Source of the DNA: Streptomyces sp. NBC_00273
Lineage (GTDB): Bacteria; Actinomycetota; Actinomycetes; Streptomycetales; Streptomycetaceae
Assembly (NCBI RefSeq): GCF_036178145.1
Contig: NZ_CP108067.1
Span: 4,030,001-4,094,000, forward strand
Direction: 5' to 3'
Length of the DNA stretch: 64,000 nucleotides
The translations under genes were made by a program, and so were the position numbers. Shown here one piece after another: positions 14,814-23,185 of this stretch. The notes beneath the pieces are model-generated. The model made no database searches, was not told the DNA's origin, and saw only the letters and a list, made by a program, of their open reading frames with translations. How positions within the stretch are numbered: the first letter of the stretch is position 1; each line of letters opens with the position of its first letter.

Positions 14814-15893
14814 TCAGGAGGTCAGCCAGGCGCGGAGTCGTTCCTCGCAGTGCAGGATCGCCTTCGTCTCGACGCGTTCGTCGACCTTGTGCGCCAGCAG
14901 GGCGTCGCCCGGGCCGTAGTTGACCGCCGGGACCCCGAGGGCGCTGAAGCGGGAGACGTCCGTCCAGCCGAACTTGGGCATCGCACGGCCGCCGACCGCC
15001 TCCATGAAGGCCTCGGCGGCCGGGTGGGAGAGGCCGGGGAGGGCGCCGGGCGAGGAGTCGTCGACCACGAACTCGGCGATGTCGCAGTCCGCGAACACCT
15101 CCCGGACGTGGGCCAGCGCGTCGGCCTCGGTGCGGTCCGGGGCGTAGCGGAAGTTGACGGTCACCGTGCACGCGTCGGGGATGACGTTGTTGGCGACGCC
15201 GCCCTCGATGCGGACCGCGTTGAGGCCCTCGTGGTACTCCAGGCCGTCGATGACCGGCTTGCGGGGCTCGTAGGCCGCGAGGCGGGCGAGGATCGGGCTC
15301 GCCGAGTGGATGGCGTTGGAACCCATCCAGCTGCGGGCGGAGTGCGCGCGCTCGCCGGCGGTGCGGAGCAGGACGCGCAGGGTGCCCTGGCAGCCGCCCT
15401 CGACCTCGGCGTTCGAGGGTTCCAGCAGGACCGCGAAGTCGCCCGTCAGCCAGTCGGGGTGGGCGTCTGCGACCTTGCCGAGGCCGTTGAGGTCGGCGGC
15501 GACCTCCTCCTGGTCGTAGAAGACGAAGGTGAGGTCCCGGTTCGGCTCGGGCACGGTCGCGGCGATGCGCAGCTGCACGGCGACACCGGACTTCATGTCG
15601 GTGGTGCCGCAGCCCCACAGCACGTCGTTCTCGTCGAGGCGGGAGGGGACGTTGTCGGCGATCGGCACGGTGTCGAGGTGGCCGGCCAGTACGACGCGCT
15701 CGGCGCGGCCGAGGGCCGTGCGGGCGACGACGTTGTTGCCGAAGCGGTCCACGGTGAGGTGCGGCAGGCCGCGCAACGCGTGTTCCACGAGGTCGGCGAG
15801 TACCTTCTCGTCGCCGCTCACGGAAGGGATGTCGACGAGCCGGGCGGTCAGCTCGGCGGCGTCCAGGGTGAGGTCCAGCTCGGATTCGGACAT
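14814..15893 (-). CDS. dapE: Succinyl-diaminopimelate desuccinylase
   Basis: 359 residues of the M20 peptidase family. Metal-binding and catalytic segments are LAGHLDTVPIADN (His ligand and catalytic Asp), GTTDMKSGVAVQLR (bridging Asp), DQEEVAADLNGLG (catalytic Glu pair) and a C-terminal dimerisation-lid domain. It removes succinate from N-succinyl-LL-diaminopimelate in the lysine and peptidoglycan pathway, using two zinc ions. The ATG at 15893 is clear. With dapC at 17684-18778 it supplies two steps of the succinylase branch in one neighbourhood. Confidence 0.93.
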   Translation of the reverse strand: MSESELDLTLDAAELTARLVDIPSVSGDEKVLADLVEHALRGLPHLTVDRFGNNVVARTALGRAERVVLAGHLDTVPIADNVPSRLDENDVLWGCGTTDMKSGVAVQLRIAATVPEPNRDLTFVFYDQEEVAADLNGLGKVADAHPDWLTGDFAVLLEPSNAEVEGGCQGTLRVLLRTAGERAHSARSWMGSNAIHSASPILARLAAYEPRKPVIDGLEYHEGLNAVRIEGGVANNVIPDACTVTVNFRYAPDRTEADALAHVREVFADCDIAEFVVDDSSPGALPGLSHPAAEAFMEAVGGRAMPKFGWTDVSRFSALGVPAVNYGPGDALLAHKVDERVETKAILHCEERLRAWLTS

Positions 15894-15980
15894 GGAACTG
15901 ACCCTAACGCCCCGGGATGCGGCGAAGCCCCGTACGTCCGGCCGGTGGACGCGTCATATGCCTCAAGTACGGTGGGCCGC

Positions 15981-16967
15981 GTGTCCGAGACCCGTGATCC
16001 CCGTCCTCGTCGCCGCCGACTGCTCCGGGCGGCCGTCGGCCTGCTCGTTCTCCTCGCGGTGATCGGGTACTTCGCCGTGCAGCACGATTCGAACGGTGGC
16101 GGCGGCGCCCCGTTCTGCGTGGCCAGCGCGGACCCGGTCGGGGGGGAAGAAACCTCTGAAACATACGAAATGTCGCCGGAGCAGGCGGCGAACGCGGCGA
16201 CGATAGCCGCCGTCGGCGTCGCCAAGGGCCTGCCGGACCGGGCGGTGACCATCGCGCTGGCGACCGCCATGCAGGAGTCCGCGCTGCGCAATCTCGATCA
16301 CGGCGACCGGGACTCGCTCGGCCTCTTCCAGCAGCGGCCGTCGATGGGCTGGGGAAGTCCGGCGCAGATCACGGACCCGGTCTACTCGGCCGGGATCTTC
16401 TACGACCACCTCGTCGACGTGCCGGGGTACTCGCGCCTGCCGCTGACGGTGGCCGCGCAGAAGGTGCAGCGCAGTGGGTTCCCGCAGGCGTACGCGAAGC
16501 ACGAGCCCGACGCGACCGTGCTGACTGCGGCCTTCGCCGGCGGCGGCACCCTGAACTGCGGCGGGCCCGCGCCCGCCGGGCCGGGCGACCCCGAGAAGGT
16601 ACGGGCCGACCTGATCCGGATCTTCGGCAAGGACGGGATGCACACCATGTCCGCGCAGGGCGGCCAGACCGGCCAGGCCGGCCGGAACACCGGGGGCGGG
16701 CAGGTCGCCCCGGAGGCCGAGGTCACCCTGACGGAGAAGAAGAACGGCGGCGAGGACGCGACGCGCCGCAGCCGGGCGATGGCCCACTGGGCGGTGGCCC
16801 ACTCGAAGGCGATGGGCATCTCCCGGGTGTCGTACGGCCGGCACGGCTGGATCGCGGGCAAGGACCGCGGACGGTGGCAGGACAAGGGCGGCACGGGGAC
16901 GAAGGACGGCGCCAAGGACCCCCACTACGCCGGTCCGGGCGAGGTACGGATCTTCATGGCCCGCTGA
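15981..16967 (+). CDS. Membrane-anchored protein with lysozyme-fold-like domain
   Basis: 328 residues. A basic N-terminus and one membrane helix (LLRAAVGLLVLLAVIGYFAV) anchor an extracellular domain. Residues 90-140 read ALATAMQESALRNLDHGDRD and SLGLFQQRPSMGWGSPAQ, which resemble the catalytic Glu and the GLFQ signature of lytic-transglycosylase/lysozyme folds. The C-terminal 100 residues are a Gly/Lys linker and a small basic domain (RVSYGRHGWIAGKDRGRWQD). I infer a peptidoglycan-binding or -cleaving role. The GTG at 15981 (VSETRDPRPR) is chosen from the membrane topology; the Shine-Dalgarno is weak. It is divergent from dapE. Similar proteins are often given uninformative names. Confidence 0.75.
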   Translation: MSETRDPRPRRRRLLRAAVGLLVLLAVIGYFAVQHDSNGGGGAPFCVASADPVGGEETSETYEMSPEQAANAATIAAVGVAKGLPDRAVTIALATAMQESALRNLDHGDRDSLGLFQQRPSMGWGSPAQITDPVYSAGIFYDHLVDVPGYSRLPLTVAAQKVQRSGFPQAYAKHEPDATVLTAAFAGGGTLNCGGPAPAGPGDPEKVRADLIRIFGKDGMHTMSAQGGQTGQAGRNTGGGQVAPEAEVTLTEKKNGGEDATRRSRAMAHWAVAHSKAMGISRVSYGRHGWIAGKDRGRWQDKGGTGTKDGAKDPHYAGPGEVRIFMAR

Positions 16968-17220
16968 TCGGCTCCGGTACGGGGCACGCGCCGGGGGCGC
17001 CCGGGCTCACGTGCGAGTGATCACTCCTGCGGGGGGATCCGTGTAGCGGGCCACTGATCCCGGATCAGGGCGGAAGCCCAGGTCGACGCACATCCAATGC
17101 GTTTTTCCCGGAAGCCGATTAAACGATGCGTTACCGATCCTTTACCCATCGGCACCGCAACTCCACCCGCCCCGGGAGCGGTTAGCACGGCGTACTCAGC
17201 CGCTACCGCTTAGGAGCAAC

Positions 17221-17589
17221 ATGTCTCTCCCCCTGACCCGTCGGATCGCCCGTGCCGCGCTGCTGCTCGCAGCCGGGACAGCGCCCGTGGTCGGTGCGGC
17301 CGGCGCGGCCAGTGCCGCCGGCCTGGAGTCCGTGCCCCAGCTGGGCGCGCTCACCGCCCCCGACGCCGCCACGACGACGGACGCGGCCGCGGACGCCGTC
17401 GGCACCGCCGGCAGCGCCACCAAGGCCCTGCCGGCCCCCGCCGCCGACGTGGCCGGTACCGCGCAGGGCCTGCTCGGCGGACTGCCCGCGACGCAGGAGC
17501 TGCCGGTGTCCTCCCTGCCGACGTCCTCGCTGCCGACCTCCGGCGTCCTGCCGGGGGGACTGCCCGGCGGCCTGCCGCTGGGCGGCTGA
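17221..17589 (+). CDS. Small secreted Ala/Pro-rich protein
   Basis: 122 residues. A signal peptide (RRIARAALLLAAGTAPVVGA, cleavage near AASA-A at residue 35) is followed by a low-complexity mature chain of about 88 residues rich in Ala, Gly, Pro, Leu and Thr, ending in LPGGLPGGLPLGG. There are no cysteines. The ATG at 17221 follows TTAGGAGCAAC. Such small secreted proteins are common in Streptomyces and their role is unknown; attachment to the hyphal surface is possible. A very strong hairpin terminator follows directly. Confidence 0.75.
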   Translation: MSLPLTRRIARAALLLAAGTAPVVGAAGAASAAGLESVPQLGALTAPDAATTTDAAADAVGTAGSATKALPAPAADVAGTAQGLLGGLPATQELPVSSLPTSSLPTSGVLPGGLPGGLPLGG

Positions 17590-17603
17590 CGCCGTAGGAA
17601 CCG

Positions 17604-17641
17604 CCGAGGGGGCCGGGAGTGCGAACTCCCGGCCCCCTCGG
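17604..17641. terminator. Strong bidirectional terminator
   Basis: A 17-bp perfect stem (17604-17620 with 17625-17641) around GCGA, between the small secreted protein gene and the convergent dapC. Confidence 0.85.
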
Positions 17642-17683
17642 GCGTCTGCGTCGCGGACCCCGGCGGGTCGCGGAACCCGGCGG

Positions 17684-18778
17684 TCAGCCGAGGCGCTTGA
17701 CCGCCGCCTCGATCCGCTCGTCGGTGGCGGTGAAGGCGACGCGCACGAACCTCGCGCCCGCCTCGCCGTAGAAGTCGCCCGGCGCGACCAGGATGCCCAG
17801 GCCCGCGAGGTGGGCGACGGTGTCCCAGCAGGGCTCGTCGCGGGTCACCCACAGGTACAGGCTGGCCTCGCTGTGCTCGACCCGGAAGCCGTGCGCCTCC
17901 AGGGCCGTGCGCAGCGCCGTACGGCGGGCCGCGTAGCGTTCGCGCTGCTCCTCGACGTGCGCGTCGTCGCCGAGCGCGACGACCGTGGCCGCCTGCACCG
18001 GGGCGGGGGTCATCATGCCGCCGTGCTTGCGGATCTGCAGCAGTTCGCCGAGCACGTCCGCGTCACCGGCGACGAAGGCCGCCCGGTAGCCGGCCAGGTT
18101 GGAGCGCTTGGAGAGGGAGTGGACGGCCACGATGCCCTCGTACGAGCCGCCGCAGACGTCGTCGTGGAGGACGGAGACGGGCTCGGCCTCCCAGCCCAGC
18201 TCCAGGTAGCACTCGTCGCTGAAGAGCAGGATCCCGTGCTCGCGCGCCCAGGCCACGATCCGGACGAGGTCCTCCTTGGCGAGGACCTTGCCGGTGGGGT
18301 TGGACGGGGAGTTGAGCCACAGCAGCTTCACACCGGCCGGGTCGAGCTCGGTGGGGTCGTCGTAGACCACGGCCTCGGCGCCGCACAGCCGCGCGCCGAC
18401 CTCGTAGGTGGGGTAGGCGAGCCGCGGGTAGGCGACCTTGTCCCCGGCGCCCAGGCCCAGCTGGGTCGGCAGCCAGGCCACCAGCTCCTTGGAACCGACG
18501 ACCGGCAGCACGTTGCGGTGTTCGGCGGCGCTCGCGCCGAGGCGGCCGCGCACCCAGCCGGTGATCGCGTCGCGCAGGGCGGCGGTGCCCCACACGGTCG
18601 GGTAGCCCGGGGAGTCGGCGGCCTCGATCAGGGCGCGCTGGATCAGCTGCGGGACCGGGTCCACGGGCGTGCCGACCGACAGGTCGACGATGCCGTCCGC
18701 GTGGGCCGCCGCCGTGGCCTTGTAGGGCTCCAGCTTGTCCCAGGGGAAGGCGGGAAGACGGTCGGATACTGCGGCCAC
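17684..18778 (-). CDS. dapC: N-succinyldiaminopimelate aminotransferase
   Basis: 364 residues of the class I/II fold-type I aminotransferases. NSPSNPTGKVL is the conserved Asn-Pro cofactor segment, FSDECYLELGW carries the Asp/Tyr pair, and SLSKRSNLAGYR holds the PLP-binding Lys. It transaminates N-succinyl-2-amino-6-oxopimelate in lysine/diaminopimelate synthesis. It is paired with a ferredoxin gene upstream, the arrangement found in actinobacteria (fdxC-dapC in M. tuberculosis). The GTG at 18778 is the first start matching the family N-terminus (VSDRLPAFPWDKLEPYKATA); its ribosome site is weak. Confidence 0.92.
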   Translation of the reverse strand: MAAVSDRLPAFPWDKLEPYKATAAAHADGIVDLSVGTPVDPVPQLIQRALIEAADSPGYPTVWGTAALRDAITGWVRGRLGASAAEHRNVLPVVGSKELVAWLPTQLGLGAGDKVAYPRLAYPTYEVGARLCGAEAVVYDDPTELDPAGVKLLWLNSPSNPTGKVLAKEDLVRIVAWAREHGILLFSDECYLELGWEAEPVSVLHDDVCGGSYEGIVAVHSLSKRSNLAGYRAAFVAGDADVLGELLQIRKHGGMMTPAPVQAATVVALGDDAHVEEQRERYAARRTALRTALEAHGFRVEHSEASLYLWVTRDEPCWDTVAHLAGLGILVAPGDFYGEAGARFVRVAFTATDERIEAAVKRLG

Positions 18779-18829
18779 GGTGGTCTCTGCTCTCTCTGAG
18801 TGCTGGTGCGTGCGGGTCGGAAAACACAT

Positions 18830-18863
18830 CGGTCCCGTGCGGCGGGAAGGCCGTACGGGACCG
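18830..18863. terminator. Hairpin between fdxA and dapC
   Basis: CGGTCCCGT (18830-18838) pairs perfectly with ACGGGACCG (18855-18863) around a 16-base loop. It lies in the 107-base gap and may reduce read-through from fdxA into dapC. Confidence 0.5.
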
Positions 18864-18885
18864 AGGGGCGCGTCTGCCGGATAGG

Positions 18886-19215
18886 TCAGTGCTCGCCGTT
18901 GATACCGGCGGGCAGCGCCGCGACGAAGGGGTGGTCGCGCTCGATCAGGCCCAGCTTGGAGGCACCACCGGGCGAACCGAGCTCGTCGAAGAACTCGACG
19001 TTCGCCTTGTAGTAGTCCTTCCACTCCTCCGGGGTGTCGTCCTCGTAGAAGATGGCCTCGACCGGGCAGACCGGCTCACACGCACCACAGTCGACGCACT
19101 CGTCCGGGTGGATGTACAAGGACCGCTGGCCCTCGTAGATGCAGTCGACGGGGCACTCTTCGATGCATGCCTTGTCCTTGACGTCGACACAAGGCTCCGC
19201 GATGACGTAGGTCAC
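18886..19215 (-). CDS. fdxA: Seven-iron ferredoxin
   Basis: 109 residues. The N-terminal half holds the FdxA pattern of a 3Fe-4S plus 4Fe-4S ferredoxin: CVDVKDKACIEECPVDC and CVDCGACEPVC. The C-terminal 50 residues are the usual FdxA extension (EWKDYYKANVEFFDELG). It is a small soluble electron carrier, for example to cytochromes P450. The GTG at 19215 has GAGGAGG eight bases upstream. It lies upstream of dapC on the same strand. Confidence 0.94.
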   Translation of the reverse strand: MTYVIAEPCVDVKDKACIEECPVDCIYEGQRSLYIHPDECVDCGACEPVCPVEAIFYEDDTPEEWKDYYKANVEFFDELGSPGGASKLGLIERDHPFVAALPAGINGEH

Positions 19216-19332
19216 GCTCTCGTTCCTCCTCGGTAGGGCTTTCCATATCGCGCGGGAGCGCGGCGTCGTCGATGCCCGCACCTAGTATCTCCGTTCCCGG
19301 GCACGATCCGAACAGGAGGGGCGGACAGAGCT

Positions 19333-20319
19333 GTGGAAATCACTGCCGGTGGACTGCTGGAGGTCCGTATTACCCCGGCTGACGTGGGTAAACGAGTCTC
19401 TGTACGACGGGTGGAGGCCGTAGTGAGCGGATCACCCGAGTTCACGGACACGGTCGGGGTTCTCACATCCTGGGACCAGGGTGTGCTGCTGATCACAAAG
19501 AAGGACGGACAATCCGTCCGCATCTCGGAATCTTCGCTGGTGGCGGGCAAGATCGTGCCTCCGGCGCCGGCCCGGCGACGGGGTCCCGCGGCCTCCTTCG
19601 AGGAGCTCTCGCGGGTCGCCGCGCGGGCCTGGCAGCCGCTGGAGAGCGAGCAGCTGGGCGGGTGGACGCTGCGGGCGGCCGCCGGATTCACCCGGCGGGC
19701 CAATTCCGTGCTGCCGCTCGGCGACCCGGGGATACCGCTGGACGATGCACTCGCGCGAGTGACCTCCTGGTACGCGGAGCGGTCGCTTCCGGCCTATGTG
19801 CAGGTCGCGACGGGGGCCGCGGGCACCCAGGAGATGCTCGGCGCGGAGCTGGAGCGGCGCGGCTGGGTGAACGAGGTGTCGGCGGAGGTACGGATCGGGG
19901 CGCTGGCTCCGGTGGCCGACGTGGACGCGCCCGCGGCCGGGGACCTGCGCCTGACCCGGGTCCCGGACGAGGAGTGGCTCGGGCGCTACGGGAAGGTCAG
20001 CGACCCGGACCTGGCCCGGCGGATGCTGGTGGAAGGGCCGTCGGTGTGGTTCGCGACGCTGCCCGGGGGCCGGGCCATCGGGCGCTGCGTGGTGGACGGG
20101 CGGTGGGCCGGCTTCGCGGCGGTGACCGTGGATCCCGCGCACCGGCGGGAGGGCCTGGCGACGGCGGTCATGGCCGCGCTGGCCCGGCGGGCGCTGGAGG
20201 AGGGCGCGTCGGCGGCGTGGCTGCAGGTCGAGACGGACAATCCGGGGGCACGGGCGCTGTACGACGGGCTGGGCTTCGCGACGCACCACGCGTACCACCA
20301 CTACCGGGCGGCCTCGTGA
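19333..20319 (+). CDS. GNAT acetyltransferase with N-terminal SH3-like extension
   Basis: 328 residues. Residues 1-75 form a small beta-rich domain (VRITPADVGKRVSVRRVE, GVLTSWDQGVLLITKKDG). Residues 85-328 are the acetyltransferase part, with the acetyl-CoA loop VDPAHRREGLATAVM near residue 262 and the C-terminal QVETDNPGARALYDGLGF. The layout resembles the Rv0428c family. The GTG at 19333 is preceded by AGGAGG at a rather long distance. Its stop overlaps the next gene's start in GTGA, so the two are co-translated. The acceptor substrate is unknown. Confidence 0.83.
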   Translation: MEITAGGLLEVRITPADVGKRVSVRRVEAVVSGSPEFTDTVGVLTSWDQGVLLITKKDGQSVRISESSLVAGKIVPPAPARRRGPAASFEELSRVAARAWQPLESEQLGGWTLRAAAGFTRRANSVLPLGDPGIPLDDALARVTSWYAERSLPAYVQVATGAAGTQEMLGAELERRGWVNEVSAEVRIGALAPVADVDAPAAGDLRLTRVPDEEWLGRYGKVSDPDLARRMLVEGPSVWFATLPGGRAIGRCVVDGRWAGFAAVTVDPAHRREGLATAVMAALARRALEEGASAAWLQVETDNPGARALYDGLGFATHHAYHHYRAAS

Positions 20320-21110
20320 GCCCGGCGGCCTGGCGGGAGCAGTTCGCGGCCGAGGCCCGGGCGGAACGGCCGGACCTCGCGCTGCTGTGCCTGCTGCTGG
20401 CCACCGAGGGGGACCCGGAGCTGGACGAACGCGCCATGGACCGGGCGCAGATCGAGCTGGACCGGCTGGCCGGGATGCTGCCGTACGGGCTGCGCGGCGG
20501 GCGGGCGTGGGCGAACGCGGTGACGGAACTGCTGGGCGGGCGCCTCGGGTTCCACGGCACCCCGGCGGACTACGACCGGCTGTCGTCCTCGCTGCTGCAC
20601 GAGGTGCTGAGGCGGCGGCGCGGGCTGCCGATCCTGCTGTCGGTGGTGTGGCTGGAGGTGGCCCGGCGGGCCGGGGCGCCCGTGTACGGGCTGGGGCTGC
20701 CGGGGCACTTCGTGGTGGGCTTCGGGGACCCGGAGGAGGGCGTGGTGGTGGACCCCTTCGCGGGCGGCGCGTCCCTGGGCACGGGGCCGGCGGAGCTGGC
20801 GTCGGGGCCGCGCGAGCCCGCCCGGACGCTGGACATCGTGCGGCGGATCCTGGCGAACGTCCGGGCCTGGGCTTCGGCCCGCCCGGAGCAGTCGGGGGTG
20901 GCCCTGTGGGCGGTGGAGCTGTCGCTGCTGCTGCCGTCGCATGCGGCGGCGCTGCGGTACGAGCGGGCGCGGCTGTTGGTGGAGCGGGGCTCCTTCCAGG
21001 AGGGGGCGGCCGAGCTCGACGCGTACGCGGGGGTGGTCTCCGCGGTGGACGCCGACGCGGCGGCCCGGATCCGCGCGGAGGCCGCGTCCGCCCGCGCCCT
21101 CCTGAACTAA
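20316..21110 (+). CDS. SirB1/transglutaminase-like protein
   Basis: 264 residues. It matches the SirB1-type transglutaminase-like fold: LLCLLLATEGDPELD, RLAGMLPYG, LLHEVLRRRRGLPILLSVVW, and GLGLPGHFVVGFGDPEEGVV (the His of the usual triad). The catalytic Cys position of true transglutaminases is not evident, so it may be non-enzymatic. The C-terminal 100 residues look like tetratricopeptide helices (ALRYERARLLVERGSFQEGA). Its GTG overlaps the stop of the GNAT gene (20316-20319), which suggests a functional pair. Confidence 0.78.
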   Translation: MSPAAWREQFAAEARAERPDLALLCLLLATEGDPELDERAMDRAQIELDRLAGMLPYGLRGGRAWANAVTELLGGRLGFHGTPADYDRLSSSLLHEVLRRRRGLPILLSVVWLEVARRAGAPVYGLGLPGHFVVGFGDPEEGVVVDPFAGGASLGTGPAELASGPREPARTLDIVRRILANVRAWASARPEQSGVALWAVELSLLLPSHAAALRYERARLLVERGSFQEGAAELDAYAGVVSAVDADAAARIRAEAASARALLN

Positions 21111-21140
21111 CCCCGGCTCCGCCCCTCGCCGGGCCATTCC

Positions 21141-21332
21141 AGCCTCGCCGGCGTTTGAGCAGGGGGCACCTCCCAGCGGTAGCTGGGGGAGGGTCCGGGC
21201 GGAGCCCGGTGCCCGGCGGTGCCGGGTTTCCTGGGGCTCCGCCCCAGACCCCGCTCCTCAAACGCCGGAGGGGCTGAAGATGCCGGCGCAGCCGGAACTG
21301 GCGGCGAGGCTGAGTATGCCGGCGCAGCCGGA
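21141..21332. repeat. Complex intergenic repeat with inverted and direct units
   Basis: A 22-base segment AGCCTCGCCGGCGTTTGAGC(AG) at 21141-21162 recurs inverted at 21254-21275 with three mismatches. Between them lie two hairpins, CTCCCAGC-GGTA-GCTGGG and CTGGGGC-TCC-GCCCCAG (21231-21247). The 17-mer ATGCCGGCGCAGCCGGA occurs at 21280-21296 and 21316-21332. Similar GCCGGCGTTTGAG and AGCGGTAGCTGGGGG elements recur in spacers of many Streptomyces genomes, from memory. It separates two convergent units and probably also ends transcription. Confidence 0.75.
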
Positions 21333-21392
21333 TCGGGAGGCGGGGCCCGGTGGGGCCGCGCAGCCGGAGTGCGGCCGGCGGGGTTGCGAGGG

Positions 21393-22010
21393 CTAGAGCC
21401 AGCCCTTTTCGCGGGCCGCGCGGACGGCTTCGGCGCGGTTGCGCGCCGCCAGTTTCTGGATCGCCGTCGAGAGGTAGTTGCGGACCGTGCCCTGGGACAG
21501 GTGGAGCCGCGCCGCGAGTTCCGCGTTGGTCGCGCCGCCCTCCGCCTCCCGCAGGACCTCCCGTTCGCGGTCCGTCAGCGGGTTCGCGCCCTCCGCGAGG
21601 GCGGCCGCGGCCAGGGTGGGATCGATGACGCGCTCCCCCTGGAGGACCTTGCGCACGGCGGCCGCCAGCTGCGCGGCCGGGGCGTCCTTGACCAGGAAGG
21701 CGGAGGCGCCCGCCTCCATCGCGCCGCGGAGGTAGCCGGGGCGGCCGAAGGTGGTGAGGATGACGATCCGCAGGGCCGGGAGTTCGGCGTGCAGGGCGGC
21801 GGCCGCCTCGATGCCCGTCATGCCCGGCATCTCGATGTCCAGCAGGGCCACGTTCACGTCGTGCGCGCGGGCCGCCGCCAGCACCTCGTCACCGCGGGCC
21901 ACCTGGACCCGTACCTCGATGTCGGGTTCCAGGCCGAGCAGCGCGGCGAGGGCCTCGCGGACCATCGACTGGTCCTCCGCCAGGAGGATGCGGATGGGAC
22001 GTGAGGTCAT
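21393..22010 (-). CDS. NarL/LuxR-family response regulator
   Basis: 205 residues. The receiver domain (residues 1-120) has the acidic pair in LLAEDQSMVREAL, the phosphorylated Asp in VALLDIEMPGMTGIEA (near residue 56), the Thr of VILTTFGRPGYLRGA and Lys of FLVKDAP. A LuxR-type helix-turn-helix follows from about residue 142 (NPLTDREREVLREAEGGATN, LSQGTVRNYLS). The ATG at 22010 overlaps the sensor kinase's TGA by four bases. It should answer to the kinase upstream and control the co-encoded ABC exporter; a likely operator lies at 24919-24940. Confidence 0.92.
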   Translation of the reverse strand: MTSRPIRILLAEDQSMVREALAALLGLEPDIEVRVQVARGDEVLAAARAHDVNVALLDIEMPGMTGIEAAAALHAELPALRIVILTTFGRPGYLRGAMEAGASAFLVKDAPAAQLAAAVRKVLQGERVIDPTLAAAALAEGANPLTDREREVLREAEGGATNAELAARLHLSQGTVRNYLSTAIQKLAARNRAEAVRAAREKGWL

Positions 22011-23185
22011 GGTCTCGATCCTAGGGGGACTCGGGCCGTGAGGGCGAAGCCCGTCCGGCCTGTGGGGCCCGCCGACAGGGTTCCGCCGAGGGCCTCCAGA
22101 CGTTCCGTCAGGCCCGTCAGACCGTTGCCGGGGCTGCCCTGCCCGCCGCTCGTGCCGTCGTCCGTGACGGTCAGTACCAGCACCGGCCCGTCGAGGGTCT
22201 GGCTGGTCTGGAGCGTGACCCGGCAGCGCTTCGCGCCGCTGTGCCGCACCACGTTCGTCACCGCTTCGCGCAGGGACCAGGCCAGGGCCGATTCCGCCGC
22301 CTCCGGAAGGTCGTCGGCCGGGGGCGCCGGGAGGTCGGCCAGGACTCCCGCCGCGGCCAGGGCCGTGCGCGCGCCCGCGAGTTCGCCGGGGAGGGTGGGT
22401 CGCCGGTAGCCGCTCACCGCTTCGCGTACGTCGACCAGCGCCTGCCGGCTGACCTGCTCGATGTCGGCGACCTGCTGGGCGGCCGCCTCCGGCTGCCCGG
22501 GGAGCATCCGGCCCGCCAGCTCGCTCTTGAGCGTGATCAGCGACAGCGAGTGCCCCAGCAGGTCGTGCAGGTCCCGGGCCATCCGCAGCCGTTCCTCGTT
22601 GGCCGCGAGCTGGGCCACCGTGGCCCGGGCCTCGCGCAGCTCTATCGTGGTGCGGATCATCGCCCGGACCCCGACCATCGCGAAGCCGCCCATGAGGGCC
22701 GGGATCAGCAGGCCCGCCAGGTAGGCGGTGCCGTCCGGGACCGCGTTCGCCGTGACCGCCAGCAGGGCGGTGGTGCCGAGGACGGTCCAGCGGGAGTACT
22801 GGGCCGGCAGTGCGGCGCCGGAGGAGATGGTCACGTAGACGAAGAGCACGAGCCATTCGCGGCCCAGGGCCAGCGACAGGACCATGGCCTCGGCGGAGAG
22901 CACCGCCAGCGAGAACATCACCTGGCGGACCGGCAACGGGCGGGCGGTGCGGAAGACCAGCACCAGGTACCAGCCGACGAAGACCGCGAGGCCCAGGCCG
23001 GCGAGCACCCGGGCCGCGGGGCTGTGCCCGCCGTCGGCCAGGTCGGCGACGGGGGCGCTCAGGTAGAAGAGCCAGACGCTGATCCAGAGCGCCTTCACCA
23101 TCTTCTGATGACGGTTCTCCGGCTGTTTGGCGATCTCGAGGAAGTCCCGGTCCTCGTCTTCCTTCGTCAGCGCCACGGATTTCAT
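22007..23185 (-). CDS. Sensor histidine kinase (HisKA_3 family)
   Basis: 392 residues. Five or six membrane helices fill residues 30-165 (ALWISVWLFYLSAPVADLA, VLAGLGLAVFVGWYLVLVF, WLVLFVYVTISSGAALP). The phosphoacceptor His is in RMARDLHDLLGHSLSLITLK near residue 200. The HATPase domain follows, with ESALAWSLREAVTNVVRHSG and VTDDGTSGGQGSPGNGLTGL. There is no large extracellular sensor domain, so it belongs to the intramembrane-sensing type often linked to ABC exporters. Its start and stop both overlap the neighbouring genes by four bases. Confidence 0.9.
   Translation of the reverse strand: MKSVALTKEDEDRDFLEIAKQPENRHQKMVKALWISVWLFYLSAPVADLADGGHSPAARVLAGLGLAVFVGWYLVLVFRTARPLPVRQVMFSLAVLSAEAMVLSLALGREWLVLFVYVTISSGAALPAQYSRWTVLGTTALLAVTANAVPDGTAYLAGLLIPALMGGFAMVGVRAMIRTTIELREARATVAQLAANEERLRMARDLHDLLGHSLSLITLKSELAGRMLPGQPEAAAQQVADIEQVSRQALVDVREAVSGYRRPTLPGELAGARTALAAAGVLADLPAPPADDLPEAAESALAWSLREAVTNVVRHSGAKRCRVTLQTSQTLDGPVLVLTVTDDGTSGGQGSPGNGLTGLTERLEALGGTLSAGPTGRTGFALTARVPLGSRP

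Noticed and set aside
14850..15899. Long plus-strand frame opposite dapE
   Set aside because: It is the shadow of dapE on the other strand; only the part from the GTG at 15981 is a real gene.
16968..17220. Possible riboswitch (c-di-AMP type) before the small secreted protein and near a wall protein
   Set aside because: I could not match the conserved blocks of that riboswitch, and the spacer is unremarkable.
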